Positions 35,010-46,261 of a DNA stretch of 64,000 nucleotides are shown in pieces. Made by a program: the position numbers and the translations under genes. Source of the DNA: Limnohabitans sp. 2KL-1 (GTDB taxonomy: Bacteria > Pseudomonadota > Gammaproteobacteria > Burkholderiales > Burkholderiaceae_C); contig NZ_NESL01000002.1 in assembly GCF_003063435.1 (NCBI RefSeq), positions 62,001 to 126,000 of the forward strand. The letters are read 5' to 3'. Within the stretch, counting starts at the first letter, position 1. Every line of letters begins with the position of its first letter. Below the pieces are notes generated by a model. The model did no database searches, was not told the DNA's origin, and saw only the letters and a list, made by a program, of their open reading frames with translations.

Positions 35010-36007
35010 GTGCACCCTCTCCCCAAGCACGTCGGGTGCTGGTCACCGGTGCCGCCGGTTTTTTGGGGCAAGGCTTGATCAGCGCCTTGGCCCAAGGCCG
35101 ACTTTGCGAAGCCGTGATCGCCGTGGATGTGCGCGAACTGCCTGCGGCACAGCAGCTGCCCGGCATCACCTGGGTCACGCAAGACGTGCGCGACCCGGCG
35201 CTGGCGAACACCATCGCCGCGCACCGCATCGACACCGTGGTCCATCTGGCGTCCATCGTGACACCGGGCAAAGACTCCAGTCGCGCCTTTGAATATTCGG
35301 TCGATGTGGGTGGCACACAGAATGTGCTGCAAGCTTGTGTGCAAGACGGCGTGCGCCACATTGTGGTCTCGTCCAGCGGCGCGGCCTACGGCTACCACGC
35401 TGACAATGCGCCCTGGCTCACCGAAGACATGCCCTTGCGCGGCAACGACAGCTTTGCCTATTCACACCACAAGCGCCTGGTCGAAGAGATGCTGGCGCAA
35501 TACCGCCAAAACCATCCGCAACTGGCGCAAACCGTGCTGCGCATCGGCACCATCCTGGGTGACCGGGTGGACAACCAGATCACGGCCCTTTTTGAAAAAC
35601 CCCGCCTGCTGGCCATCCAGGGTTCCGACAGCCCCTTTGTATTCATCTGGGACGAAGATGTCACCGAGGCCATCCTGCACGCCCTGAGCGGCCAGGCCCA
35701 AAGCGGCTGCTTCAACCTGGCCGGAGACGGCGCGCTCACGATCTTCGATATTGCCCGGCGGCTGAACAAACCGCCTCGCGTGTTACCCGCCTGGCTGCTC
35801 AAATCGGCCTTGTGGCTCGGCAGCCGATTGGGCGTGAGTCGCTATGGCCCCGAGCAACTCGACTTTTTACGCTACCGCCCCGTGCTGCTGAACACCGCGC
35901 TCAAAACCCGGTTTGGCTACACCCCTGCAAAAACCAGTGCCGAGGCCTTTGCCGGCTTGATCGATGCCCGACAACGGCACGGCACACCTTTGCAGCGCCA
36001 GCGCTGA
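35006..36007 (+). CDS. NAD(P)-dependent epimerase/dehydratase family protein (extended SDR)
   Basis: The 333-residue extended SDR has the cofactor motif VTGAAGFLGQGL, DVRDP, VHLASIVTPG and the catalytic YSHHK. The C-terminal part (GDGALTIFDIARRLNKPPRVLP) looks like hydroxysteroid-dehydrogenase or NDUFA9-like relatives more than sugar-nucleotide epimerases. It overlaps the BASS gene by 4 bp and ends the block tail-to-tail with the iclR gene, 12 bp away. A hydroxyl oxidation in the same catabolic route is the simplest guess. Confidence 0.85.
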   Translation: MSAPSPQARRVLVTGAAGFLGQGLISALAQGRLCEAVIAVDVRELPAAQQLPGITWVTQDVRDPALANTIAAHRIDTVVHLASIVTPGKDSSRAFEYSVDVGGTQNVLQACVQDGVRHIVVSSSGAAYGYHADNAPWLTEDMPLRGNDSFAYSHHKRLVEEMLAQYRQNHPQLAQTVLRIGTILGDRVDNQITALFEKPRLLAIQGSDSPFVFIWDEDVTEAILHALSGQAQSGCFNLAGDGALTIFDIARRLNKPPRVLPAWLLKSALWLGSRLGVSRYGPEQLDFLRYRPVLLNTALKTRFGYTPAKTSAEAFAGLIDARQRHGTPLQRQR

Positions 36008-36019
36008 GGTAATGAAGCG

Positions 36020-36790
36020 CTACAGCAAAGGCCGCAACTCCCGCGCAGCCTCCAGCAGCAAAGGCAACCATTTGCGCTCCACCGCCGCATCGCTCAACTG
36101 ATCGGCCGTGCCCACCACATTGAGCGCCGCCAAGGTTTGGCCCTGCATGTCGCGCAGCGGCACGGCCAACGCATGAATGCCCAATTCGTGCGCATCACAG
36201 GCCAGGCAGTGGTCGTCTTGCCTCACCTTGTCGATCAAAGCCTTGAATCGGGCCAAACCCACTTCGGTTTGCGGTGTGATGCGCGCCAGCTCACGGCCCT
36301 TGAGCCAAGCATTGAACTCGGCCTTGGGCCAGCTCGCCAGCAACACACGACCGGTGGAGGTGGCATGCGCAGGCAAACGTGCGCCCAAGTGCAGGCCATA
36401 GGCCAGGTGCCGGACAGGCTCGGACAGCCCAGCACTGCGCGCCACGATCACGCCCTCACCGCCATCGAGCACCACCGCGCTGAAAGCCGCTTGTGTTTGC
36501 TGTGCCAAGCGGTTGAGCGTGGGCTGCAGCGTGCGCGGCAGGCGTGAGGTGGCCATGTAGCTGCCCGCAAAGCGCAGCACCCGCGCCGACAGCCAATAGT
36601 GGCTGCCATCGGTTTCCAGATAACCCAGCTCGGCGAGGGTGAGCAAATGCCGCCGGGCTGCGGCCCGGGTGATGCCCGTGCGCTGCGCGGCCAGCGTGGC
36701 GTTCAGGCGTTGGCGTTCGGTGTCAAAAGCTTCGAGCACGGCCAAGCCTTTGGCCAGGCCTTCGATGTAGTCTGCTTTGGCAATGGTCAT
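36020..36790 (-). CDS. pobR: IclR-family regulator, probable PobR-like
   Basis: The 256-residue protein has an N-terminal winged HTH (GLAKGLAVLEAFDTERQRLN, GITRAAARRHLLTLAELGYL) and a C-terminal effector domain ending with DQLSDAAVERKWLPLLLEAARELR. It resembles PobR/PcaU-type activators of protocatechuate-branch genes. It is divergent from pobA, and the 180-bp gap holds two palindromes, which supports control of pobA by 4-hydroxybenzoate. ATG 36790 follows CAGGA; an upstream in-frame ATG at 36835 overlaps the palindrome and is less likely. Confidence 0.82.
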   Translation of the reverse strand: MTIAKADYIEGLAKGLAVLEAFDTERQRLNATLAAQRTGITRAAARRHLLTLAELGYLETDGSHYWLSARVLRFAGSYMATSRLPRTLQPTLNRLAQQTQAAFSAVVLDGGEGVIVARSAGLSEPVRHLAYGLHLGARLPAHATSTGRVLLASWPKAEFNAWLKGRELARITPQTEVGLARFKALIDKVRQDDHCLACDAHELGIHALAVPLRDMQGQTLAALNVVGTADQLSDAAVERKWLPLLLEAARELRPLL

Positions 36791-36834
36791 GTGGTTTTCC
36801 TGTTCAGCCCCGAGATGCTGTGCTGTGCTCTGCA

Positions 36835-36848
36835 TTGATGCGCATCAA
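36835..36848. promoter_or_regulatory. Perfect palindrome matching an FNR box, pobR-pobA gap
   Basis: TTGATGCGCATCAA is a perfect palindrome and matches TTGAT-N4-ATCAA. It lies 45 bp upstream of the pobR start codon and about 120 bp upstream of pobA. It could bind FNR/ANR or be part of an IclR operator. Confidence 0.6.
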
Positions 36849-36849
36849 T

Positions 36850-36868
36850 TTGCGCGGTATTCGCGCAA
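36850..36868. promoter_or_regulatory. Candidate IclR-family operator upstream of pobA
   Basis: TTGCGCG-GTATT-CGCGCAA is a 7-bp perfect inverted repeat with a 5-nt centre in the divergent pobR-pobA region. Length and position fit an IclR-family binding site about 100 bp before the pobA start codon. Confidence 0.65.
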
Positions 36869-36895
36869 GCCATCTAATCATCGCACAAAGTCTGA

Positions 36896-38167
<1,272 letters not shown>

Positions 38168-38180
38168 GCGGCGCAGCGCA

Positions 38181-38672
38181 TCACAGCAAAATGTGGTGCT
38201 TGCCCACCGGGTACACACTGCTGGCCTGAGGCCCCTCTTCGCCCATGTCCTCGACAAAGTAAACGGGGGAGCCCTCTAGCAAGCTGTCCAGATCTGTACC
38301 GATCAAACTGTTGCGGTGGAAGTACAACCCCCGTCCGTCTGAGGACACGATGCGCCCGAATGTCTTGTCGGGCGATATGTCGGTGACATGTCCGTGCAGT
38401 CTGGGGGCATGCTGCTTGACATGCCCTTGCTACAGATGCGCCCGCTCGCCGAGCTGACGGCGCATGGCTTTGAACGCATCGCGCATGGCGACATGCGCAT
38501 CGGTGTGCGCGGGGTCAGCAGCTGGCGTGCGTGCGGCGACCTGTTCGTGCCCTTGGTGCTTGACGGTGACAGCGACATGAAAGTGCTGGCCCTGGCCCGG
38601 ACGTTGGTGCTGGTGACGTTTTTCCGCCGTCACACGGCAACTGTGGATGCCCGGATAAAACGGTCCCAACTT
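38181..38672 (-). pseudogene. Broken ribosome hibernation factor (HPF/RaiA) with cold-shock domain
   Basis: Read on the minus strand in one frame, the sequence encodes most of a sigma-54-modulation/HPF domain (FYPGIHSCRVTAEKRHQ, QHFHVAVTVKHQGHEQV, VAMRDAFKAMRRQLGERAHL). An in-frame TAG follows at 38430-38432. The same frame then resumes as a cold-shock-like tail (GHVTDISPDKTFGRIV, SDGRGLYFHRNSLIG, GPQASSVYPVGKHH) to a TGA at 38181. Intact relatives read through that point with a glutamine-like codon, and begin with about 25 residues that are not recognisable here. So the gene is N-terminally decayed and interrupted by an amber codon. Confidence 0.8.
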
Positions 38673-38742
38673 CCACAGTTGTTTGACCCTGGGCGCACAG
38701 CCACGTACGGGTGTCCAATTTTTTCTTCCCCCCTGCTTGCGC

Positions 38743-38763
38743 CGATTGCCGATTGCCGATTGC
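38743..38763. repeat. Triple CGATTGC tandem repeat
   Basis: Three perfect head-to-tail copies of the 7-mer CGATTGC lie in the gap between the broken HPF gene and the CBS-domain gene (38673-38866). No gene is supported in that gap. A degenerate FNR-like sequence TTGAT-GCCC-ATGCA occurs at 38826-38839, 27 bp before the CBS start codon. Confidence 0.8.
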
Positions 38764-38866
38764 AGGCGTCATGTGCGCGCCCTCACCGACAAGAACCCGA
38801 TGGACCCGCAGCATGTCTGTATGGGTTGATGCCCATGCACACGTTCAATATTTTCAAGGAACCATG

Positions 38867-39355
38867 ATGGACAAACAACTGACCGCAGGCGATATCTGCA
38901 AGCGCAAGGTATCGGTGGCCTACAAGCACACCAGTGTGGTTGCGGCGGCGCAACTGATGCGCGAAGACCATGTGGGCGCACTGGTGGTGGTGGACGATGC
39001 CAATGGCAGCCGACAGGTGCGCGGTCTGGTCACAGACCGAGACATCGTGATGTCCGTGGTTGCCACCGGGCTGGACCCCGAGCCACTGTGTCTGGAGGAC
39101 ATCATGAGCGATCACCTGGTCACGGCCCGTGAGAACGATTCGCTGCTGGACCTGATGCATGCCATGCGCGAGCATGGCGTTCGGCGTGTGCCCGTGGTCG
39201 GAACTCAAGAGGAGTTGATGGGCATCGTGTCGCTGGACGGCGTGCTCAAAATTCTGGCGCAGGAAATGAACTTGCTGGTAGGCTCCATCGACACCAGCCT
39301 GCGGCACGAGCGTGCGCGAAGGCAATCCACAGCCACACCCGTCATCGCCCTTTGA
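38867..39355 (+). CDS. CBS-domain protein
   Basis: The 162-residue cytoplasmic protein consists of two CBS motifs (SVAYKHTSVVAAAQLMREDHVGAL and HLVTARENDSLLDLMHAMREHG), which together form a Bateman module that usually binds adenosine nucleotides. No catalytic domain is attached. Such stand-alone proteins often occur with Hsp20, Usp and hibernation factors in microaerobic stress clusters, and the neighbours here fit. AAGGA lies 6 nt before ATG 38867 (ATG 38864 is also possible). The effector and target are unknown. Confidence 0.9.
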   Translation: MDKQLTAGDICKRKVSVAYKHTSVVAAAQLMREDHVGALVVVDDANGSRQVRGLVTDRDIVMSVVATGLDPEPLCLEDIMSDHLVTARENDSLLDLMHAMREHGVRRVPVVGTQEELMGIVSLDGVLKILAQEMNLLVGSIDTSLRHERARRQSTATPVIAL

Positions 39356-39383
39356 CCCGACAGTCTGGATGGCAACGGGTCAA
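39352..39383. terminator. Bidirectional hairpin between convergent CBS and CoA-transferase genes
   Basis: TTGACCCG (39352-39359) pairs with CGGGTCAA (39376-39383) over a 16-nt loop. The arms overlap the stop codons of both converging genes. Confidence 0.55.
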
Positions 39384-40249
39384 GCCGGCAAGGTCAACAA
39401 CGGAATGTCTTGGGCAGCGGCCAACTTGTCCAGTTGCTGGCGGGTTTTGCCGGCCAAGAATGCGGCAATGGCTTGCTGCGTCTCGGGCTTGAACAGGTCT
39501 TTGACCGGATGGGTCAATGTCAAGCCTGCTGCGGTGCACAGGCTGATTGCAAAATGTGGCTCCAGTGCCGCCACGGCCACGCGGCCGTTCTTGCAGGCAT
39601 ACACGCGGTAGCCCGCGTGCGCGCCGCCCACCGCCCCATCGGGTGTGGTCATGCGCAGTTGTCGGGGCAAGGCCAACCAAGCGGCTGCGTCTGACAGCGC
39701 CACTTCATGGCGGCTGCCCTGGCCGGTGATCTTGAGCGAAATCACCGCCTTGAGTGTGGCTTCGCTGGCCATCAGCGCCCCCCCCATGTCGGCAAACAAA
39801 CTGGGGGGCAAGTCCATGCCATTGACTAGCCCCACCTCGGCCTGATAAGTCAAGTCGTGCCCCGGAATTTCGGCCAGCGGCCCCGGAGCCCCCACCACTT
39901 CAATCAAGCTCAGTGCAGGGTATTGCTTGTGCAATTTTTTCCAACTCAAGCCCAGTTTGGTCAGGGCCGAGGGGCGAAAGGAGGTGAGCAGCACATCGGT
40001 GTCAGGCAGCAACTTGTGCAATGCGGCCTGACCGGCTTCGGATTTCAAATCCAGCGTTTTATTCACCACCCCTTTGTGCAGCAAAGCGTACCCGTCGGGT
40101 GTGTAGTGCTGCATCGGGTCACCCGCAGGCGGATTGACCTTGGTGCAGCGGGCTCCCATTTGCGCCAGACGCATCAGGGCAGCCGGGCCGGGCAGGTTGA
40201 GTGCAAGGCTGAGAACGCGCACACCGCGCAAGGGTTTGGTAGAAGACAT
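39380..40249 (-). CDS. CaiB/BaiF-family CoA transferase, AMACR-like, short
   Basis: The 289-residue protein opens PLRGVRVLSLALNLPGPAALMRLAQMGA, the usual class III start, and contains FRPSALTKLGL and GHDLTYQAEVGLVNGM. The histidine-aspartate of GHDxxY matches alpha-methylacyl-CoA racemases more than formyl-CoA transferases. Family members are usually 360-400 residues, so it lacks part of the C-terminal region; it may be a natural short form. It could epimerise 2-methyl branched acyl-CoAs or move CoA between acids. It is convergent with the CBS gene, and ATG 40249 has no strong ribosome site. Confidence 0.78.
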   Translation of the reverse strand: MSSTKPLRGVRVLSLALNLPGPAALMRLAQMGARCTKVNPPAGDPMQHYTPDGYALLHKGVVNKTLDLKSEAGQAALHKLLPDTDVLLTSFRPSALTKLGLSWKKLHKQYPALSLIEVVGAPGPLAEIPGHDLTYQAEVGLVNGMDLPPSLFADMGGALMASEATLKAVISLKITGQGSRHEVALSDAAAWLALPRQLRMTTPDGAVGGAHAGYRVYACKNGRVAVAALEPHFAISLCTAAGLTLTHPVKDLFKPETQQAIAAFLAGKTRQQLDKLAAAQDIPLLTLPA

Positions 40250-40446
40250 GCTGGCGAATGGGGCGAACGGATCGGCATCACCATCGGCGGTGACGGGCAA
40301 GACCCCATTATGAGCAATGCGCCCGAGTGTCACTGTCGCCTTCCCGGGCCGAGCGCAAGGCCAAAACCACTGAAATTCAGCACCCCGTGAAGGCAATGCC
40401 CTGTGGGCCATCGCCTCCACGAACGCCGCGGTGCCTGGTCCGCCGC

Positions 40447-40881
40447 TCAGGCAATCTTGAGCATGCGGCTTTGGCCGTTGGGCTTTTTCGGCAAGGTCAG
40501 TTGCAACACCCCGTTTTCGTATTTGGCCACGGCAGCAGACTGGTCAACGCTTTCGTCCAGCGTGAAACTGCGCGAGACGCTGCCGTAATAACGCTCGCAG
40601 CGGATGAGCTTGGCACCTTCTTTCTCTTCTTTTTCCTTTTTGACTTCGGCACTCACCGACACCTGATTCCCGTCCACGGACACCTTGATGTCGTCCTTGT
40701 TCACGCCCGGAATTTCGGCTTTGACAAAAAAGTTCTTGTCATCTTCTGACAAGTCCAAACGCATTTGAGGTTCCCCCTCCATCAGACGGTACACAGGACG
40801 CAAGGCAAAACCCTTGAAAAAATCATCACTGAAAGGATCGCGCAGTTCGCTGAAGGGGTTGAATCGTGCAAGGTTGCTCAT
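40447..40881 (-). CDS. Small heat-shock protein, Hsp20/alpha-crystallin family
   Basis: The 144-residue chaperone has a variable N-terminus, the alpha-crystallin domain (MRLDLSEDDKNFFVKAEIPGVNKDDIKV-like fold through YENGVLQLTLPKK) and a C-terminal basic tail. It holds unfolding proteins in a refoldable state without ATP. GGAGAAAACCC precedes ATG 40881. On the minus strand a TTGACG element (40947-40952) lies about 65 bp upstream, a possible -35. It belongs to the stress-related block with the CBS protein and extra FtsH. Confidence 0.93.
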   Translation of the reverse strand: MSNLARFNPFSELRDPFSDDFFKGFALRPVYRLMEGEPQMRLDLSEDDKNFFVKAEIPGVNKDDIKVSVDGNQVSVSAEVKKEKEEKEGAKLIRCERYYGSVSRSFTLDESVDQSAAVAKYENGVLQLTLPKKPNGQSRMLKIA

Positions 40882-41269
40882 GGGTTTTCTCCATCCAAAA
40901 AAGTCACAGCGTTGCTGCTGCATGACAAGTGCGCCAAACACTTTGCCGTCAAGGCCGATCACCATGACCGACCCTGGACACACTGTCGCCGCCACGGGCC
41001 TCCAAGTCTGTTGAACACTGCACACACGGCCATGCAGCGCAGGGTTTTCTGGCATGCCGTCCCCTCCAGGCCAGCGGCACCAAATGACCCGTCGCATCCA
41101 CACACCCAGGCCACGCCCAAGCCTCTTACACCGTCAAAACCATCCAAGGTAACAAAAAATAACAATAAAACTGCAAATGAAATTATTCAAATTTTAAAAT
41201 AGCACGAACGTTCTAAAAAATTGCAATCTCTCAATCATGGTGCTTTGCGCCAAAAAAGGAGCCAAGACC
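40882..41269. other. Divergent intergenic region hsp20/iorB
   Basis: No gene is supported in these 388 bp. The left part is GC-rich, and short frames there have no family character. The right part (41140-41236) is markedly AT-rich and holds a palindrome and the probable promoter of the molybdenum oxidoreductase genes. Confidence 0.5.
41200..41215. promoter_or_regulatory. TetR-type operator candidate upstream of iorB
   Basis: TAGCACGAACGTTCTA is an imperfect 16-bp palindrome around a perfect GAACGTTC core. It lies 54 bp before ATG 41270 inside an AT-rich promoter-like stretch. TetR-family sites often look like this, but no TetR gene is present in the window. Confidence 0.5.
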
Positions 41270-43591
41270 ATGACCAGCGCACACCCCTTCAACGATCACG
41301 CAGCGGACGCGACCCCACCGGACATCACCGCGTTGAACCGCCGCCAACTGCTGGGCTTTGCCATGGCCGGCCCCGTCCTGACACTTGGCGCAGGCCTGGC
41401 GACGCCCACGCAAAGCCAAGCAGCCATACCGCAGGTGCCACCCGACATCACCGACTTTTTCGACTATGGCGATCTGGTGCACATCGTGGCCAGTCCCACC
41501 ATGCCCCTGATCCGGCTGACGGTGGAGTCAGATAGCCGGGCGCGGCTGGAACTGCCCCGCCTCGAATTTGGCCAAGGCATCTCGACCGCTTGCGCCATGA
41601 TGGTTGCCGAAGATCTGGATTTGCCCCTCAACCGGGTCGATGTCGTGTGCTCGGATGCCCGACAGGAACTGGGTTTCAACCAGCAAACCGGTGGTTCGAC
41701 CACCATGCGGGCCATGTCAGGGGTGTTGCCGTATCTGGCCGCCCAGGCCCGTGCCCGGCTGATCCATGCCGCAGCACGGCAGTGGGGCATGTCCCCGTCC
41801 ACACTGAGCACACGAGACGGCATGGTGACCGGCCCCGGCGTCACGCCCGCAAGTTATGGCAGCCTCAGTGCTGCCGCAGCCCAATGGACCACCCCCATCG
41901 CGGGTGTATCGCCCAAACCCGCTTCACAACACCGACTGATGGGGCAACCCACGCGGCGGGTGGATGCACTGGACATCGTCACCGGTAAAAAGAAATTCAC
42001 GCTCGATCAGGCTGTTCCCGATGCCAAACCCACCATGGTGCGTCGGCCACCGACGATCCGGGGCACTTTCATCCGGATTGAAAATGAAGGGGAAGTCCGG
42101 CGCATGCCCGGGGTGATCGGCATCGTGCCCATTCCCGGCGGCGGCAGCTTTGTGCCCAACCCGCCCGGAGTGGCCGTGATGGCCGAAACCTTTGGGCAGG
42201 CTTGGGATGCAGTGCGGGCACTCAAAGTCATCTGGGGCCCAGGCTCAATTGACCAGGAGTCGGACGCCACCATCCAGAAAAAATTACGCCAAGGCACCGT
42301 CCCCTTCCTCATTCCACCCTTGCTGAGCAAAGTGGTGGAAGCCGAGTTCGAGTGGGCCGCAGCGGCCCACGCCCCACTCGAAGTGGAATGCGCGATTGCC
42401 GACGTGCGCGCCAACAGCGCCGAAATCTGGGCCGGGCTGCAAAGCCCGGTGGTCACGCAAAAAGCGGTGGCACGCGATCTGAATCTGCCCGTCAATCAGG
42501 TCAAGGTGCATGTGGTGCCTTCGGGCGGCGCATTCGGCAGGCGATTGTTCTGGGACGCAGTGCAGCAAGCCATACAAGTCTCCAAAGCGCTGGGACGCCC
42601 CTGCAAGCTGATGTACCACCGCACCGACGACACGCGCCACACACGTTTGCGCCCGCCGCAATACCACAGGGCCCGTGCCCTCATTCAGCTGGGCCAGGTG
42701 GTCAGCTACGCCCACCGCGTGGCCTTGCCGCGCACCGACATCCGGCACGGTCTGGGGGAAATGCTGACCGCTGCCGTGGCGTCCGCTCCCGGCGTTGTGC
42801 AGCAAACCATCGGTAACTTTGCTTTTGAACAAACCCTGTTCAACACCATGGTCAGCTCCCCCTATCACATGGGGCTGAACTCCAAAATCCTGAGCCCGAT
42901 CGCGATGGAGCTGAACACCAGCTCCTTTCGTTCGGTGCACATCCAGCCGACACGCGGGGTCGAAGAAATCATGGTCGACGAGATCGCCCGTGCTCTGAAC
43001 AAAGACCCGGTGCGCTTTCGGATGGAAACCCTGCGCCACGAGCGTGCTCGTGCCGTGCTGCGCAAAGTCACCGAACAGGGCCAATGGGGCAAAGCCATGC
43101 CCGCCGGTTTTGCGCAAGGGGTGGGCGTACATCAGGAGGCGCGCTCTTACACCGCCTGCCTGGTGGAAATCGATGCCCGCAACCCGCAATCCCCACAGAT
43201 CACCAAAGCCGTGATCGCCATTGATGTCGGGCGAGTGATCAACCCGCTGGGGGTGGAGGCCCAAATCCAAGGGGGGCTGATGGAGTCCATCGCGCTGGTT
43301 CTGAGCGCAGGCTTGCACATTGAGAAAGGTTTGCCGCTGGAGGGCAGTTACTCGCAGTACCACTTTCCACGCATGAAGGCTTACCCCAAAGACGTACAGA
43401 TCATCATCATGCCCGGCAACGGCGCAGCGGTGGGCGGGCTGGGCGAAGTGGGCATGTCGGCCACCACCGGCGCGATTGCCAATGCCTATACGCGAGCCAC
43501 CGGCATCAAGGCGCGCAAGTTCCCGCTCAACCACCCGGTGGACTTTGTCCCCATTCCGCCAGGCGATTTGCCCGCACCCAGAATGGGCTGA
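41270..43591 (+). CDS. Molybdopterin-binding aldehyde/isoquinoline oxidoreductase, large subunit (IorB-like)
   Basis: The 773-residue protein of the xanthine dehydrogenase superfamily starts with a twin-arginine signal (LNRRQLLGFAMAGPVLTLGAG), so it is exported folded. It has the QQTGGSTTMRAM segment, the GGAFGRRLFWDAVQQA molybdenum-cofactor motif and the catalytic glutamate in VGGLGEVGMSATTGAIANAYTR. This matches IorB-type periplasmic enzymes that hydroxylate N-heterocycles or oxidise aldehydes. AAGGAG lies 8 nt before ATG 41270. The iron-sulfur subunit follows; no cytochrome c partner is adjacent. The substrate is not readable. Confidence 0.88.
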   Translation: MTSAHPFNDHAADATPPDITALNRRQLLGFAMAGPVLTLGAGLATPTQSQAAIPQVPPDITDFFDYGDLVHIVASPTMPLIRLTVESDSRARLELPRLEFGQGISTACAMMVAEDLDLPLNRVDVVCSDARQELGFNQQTGGSTTMRAMSGVLPYLAAQARARLIHAAARQWGMSPSTLSTRDGMVTGPGVTPASYGSLSAAAAQWTTPIAGVSPKPASQHRLMGQPTRRVDALDIVTGKKKFTLDQAVPDAKPTMVRRPPTIRGTFIRIENEGEVRRMPGVIGIVPIPGGGSFVPNPPGVAVMAETFGQAWDAVRALKVIWGPGSIDQESDATIQKKLRQGTVPFLIPPLLSKVVEAEFEWAAAAHAPLEVECAIADVRANSAEIWAGLQSPVVTQKAVARDLNLPVNQVKVHVVPSGGAFGRRLFWDAVQQAIQVSKALGRPCKLMYHRTDDTRHTRLRPPQYHRARALIQLGQVVSYAHRVALPRTDIRHGLGEMLTAAVASAPGVVQQTIGNFAFEQTLFNTMVSSPYHMGLNSKILSPIAMELNTSSFRSVHIQPTRGVEEIMVDEIARALNKDPVRFRMETLRHERARAVLRKVTEQGQWGKAMPAGFAQGVGVHQEARSYTACLVEIDARNPQSPQITKAVIAIDVGRVINPLGVEAQIQGGLMESIALVLSAGLHIEKGLPLEGSYSQYHFPRMKAYPKDVQIIIMPGNGAAVGGLGEVGMSATTGAIANAYTRATGIKARKFPLNHPVDFVPIPPGDLPAPRMG

Positions 43592-43650
43592 ACACCACAG
43601 TCCAGCCACCCGCCTTCATTGACCATTTACCCACTGAAACGTCCGATCCC

Positions 43651-44109
43651 ATGTCCCAATACGATTTCACCGTCAACGGCAAACCTGTCTCCGTCGAGGC
43701 CCCTCCCGGCATGGCCTTGCTGTGGGTGCTGCGCGACAAGCTCGGCATCACCGGCCCCAAATATGGCTGCGGTATCAATGTGTGCAAAGCCTGCACCTGC
43801 CTGATGGATGGTCAGGCCGTCAACCCCTGCGCCATACCCGTCGCATCGATGCAAGGCAAATCCATCACCACCATCGAAGGCCTGGCACAAGGCGACAAAC
43901 TGCATCCGGTGCAGCAAGCCTGGCTCGACAAGGATGTGGCCCAGTGCGGTTTTTGCCAGCCGGGCCAGATCATGGCGGCCGTCGCCTTGCTCAAACGCAC
44001 CCCCTCACCGACCGATGCCGACATCGACGCGATCGAAAACGTCTGCCGCTGCGGCACTTACGGGCGCATCCGCGAAGCCATCAAATCGGCTGCCGCCGCC
44101 ATGCGCTGA
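43651..44109 (+). CDS. [2Fe-2S] subunit of IorAB-type oxidoreductase (IorA-like)
   Basis: The 152-residue protein carries two [2Fe-2S] clusters. The plant-ferredoxin-type domain shows CGINVCKACTCLMDG and a fourth cysteine in NPC, and the C-terminal helical domain shows QCGFCQPGQIM and NVCRCGTYGRIR. It transfers electrons from the molybdenum subunit. It has no signal of its own and presumably travels through Tat bound to the large subunit. The order large-then-small is the reverse of many ior operons. Confidence 0.93.
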   Translation: MSQYDFTVNGKPVSVEAPPGMALLWVLRDKLGITGPKYGCGINVCKACTCLMDGQAVNPCAIPVASMQGKSITTIEGLAQGDKLHPVQQAWLDKDVAQCGFCQPGQIMAAVALLKRTPSPTDADIDAIENVCRCGTYGRIREAIKSAAAAMR

Positions 44110-44292
44110 AATCACCCTTATTGCACAGGTCCGCAACACCCCGGTAAAACAGGTAGCCCGACGCCCTTTCTTGCGCTGGCGCAAAGTGGGAGGCCAAAGC
44201 GGGGGCAGGATGGTCTTTTTTGAGCAGAGTTTCTGCGCAGCCATGACCATTCTCAGCTTGTTTTTTCATGAGCGGGCGCGGCCCGTCCAGCC

Positions 44293-46173
<1,881 letters not shown>

Positions 46174-46261
46174 GGCCCACCGGCTGTGTCTGTGAACGCA
46201 CGGTGCCAGCCGCCCGGTCGGCATAAGCTGAGCCCACGCCATTCACACCGGAAAGCCTGCC

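Noticed and set aside
39380..40249. Short CoA transferase considered as a pseudogene
   Set aside because: The frame is intact from start to stop, the GHDLTY active-site region is present, and the 3' end meets a proper hairpin. A natural short form is more likely.
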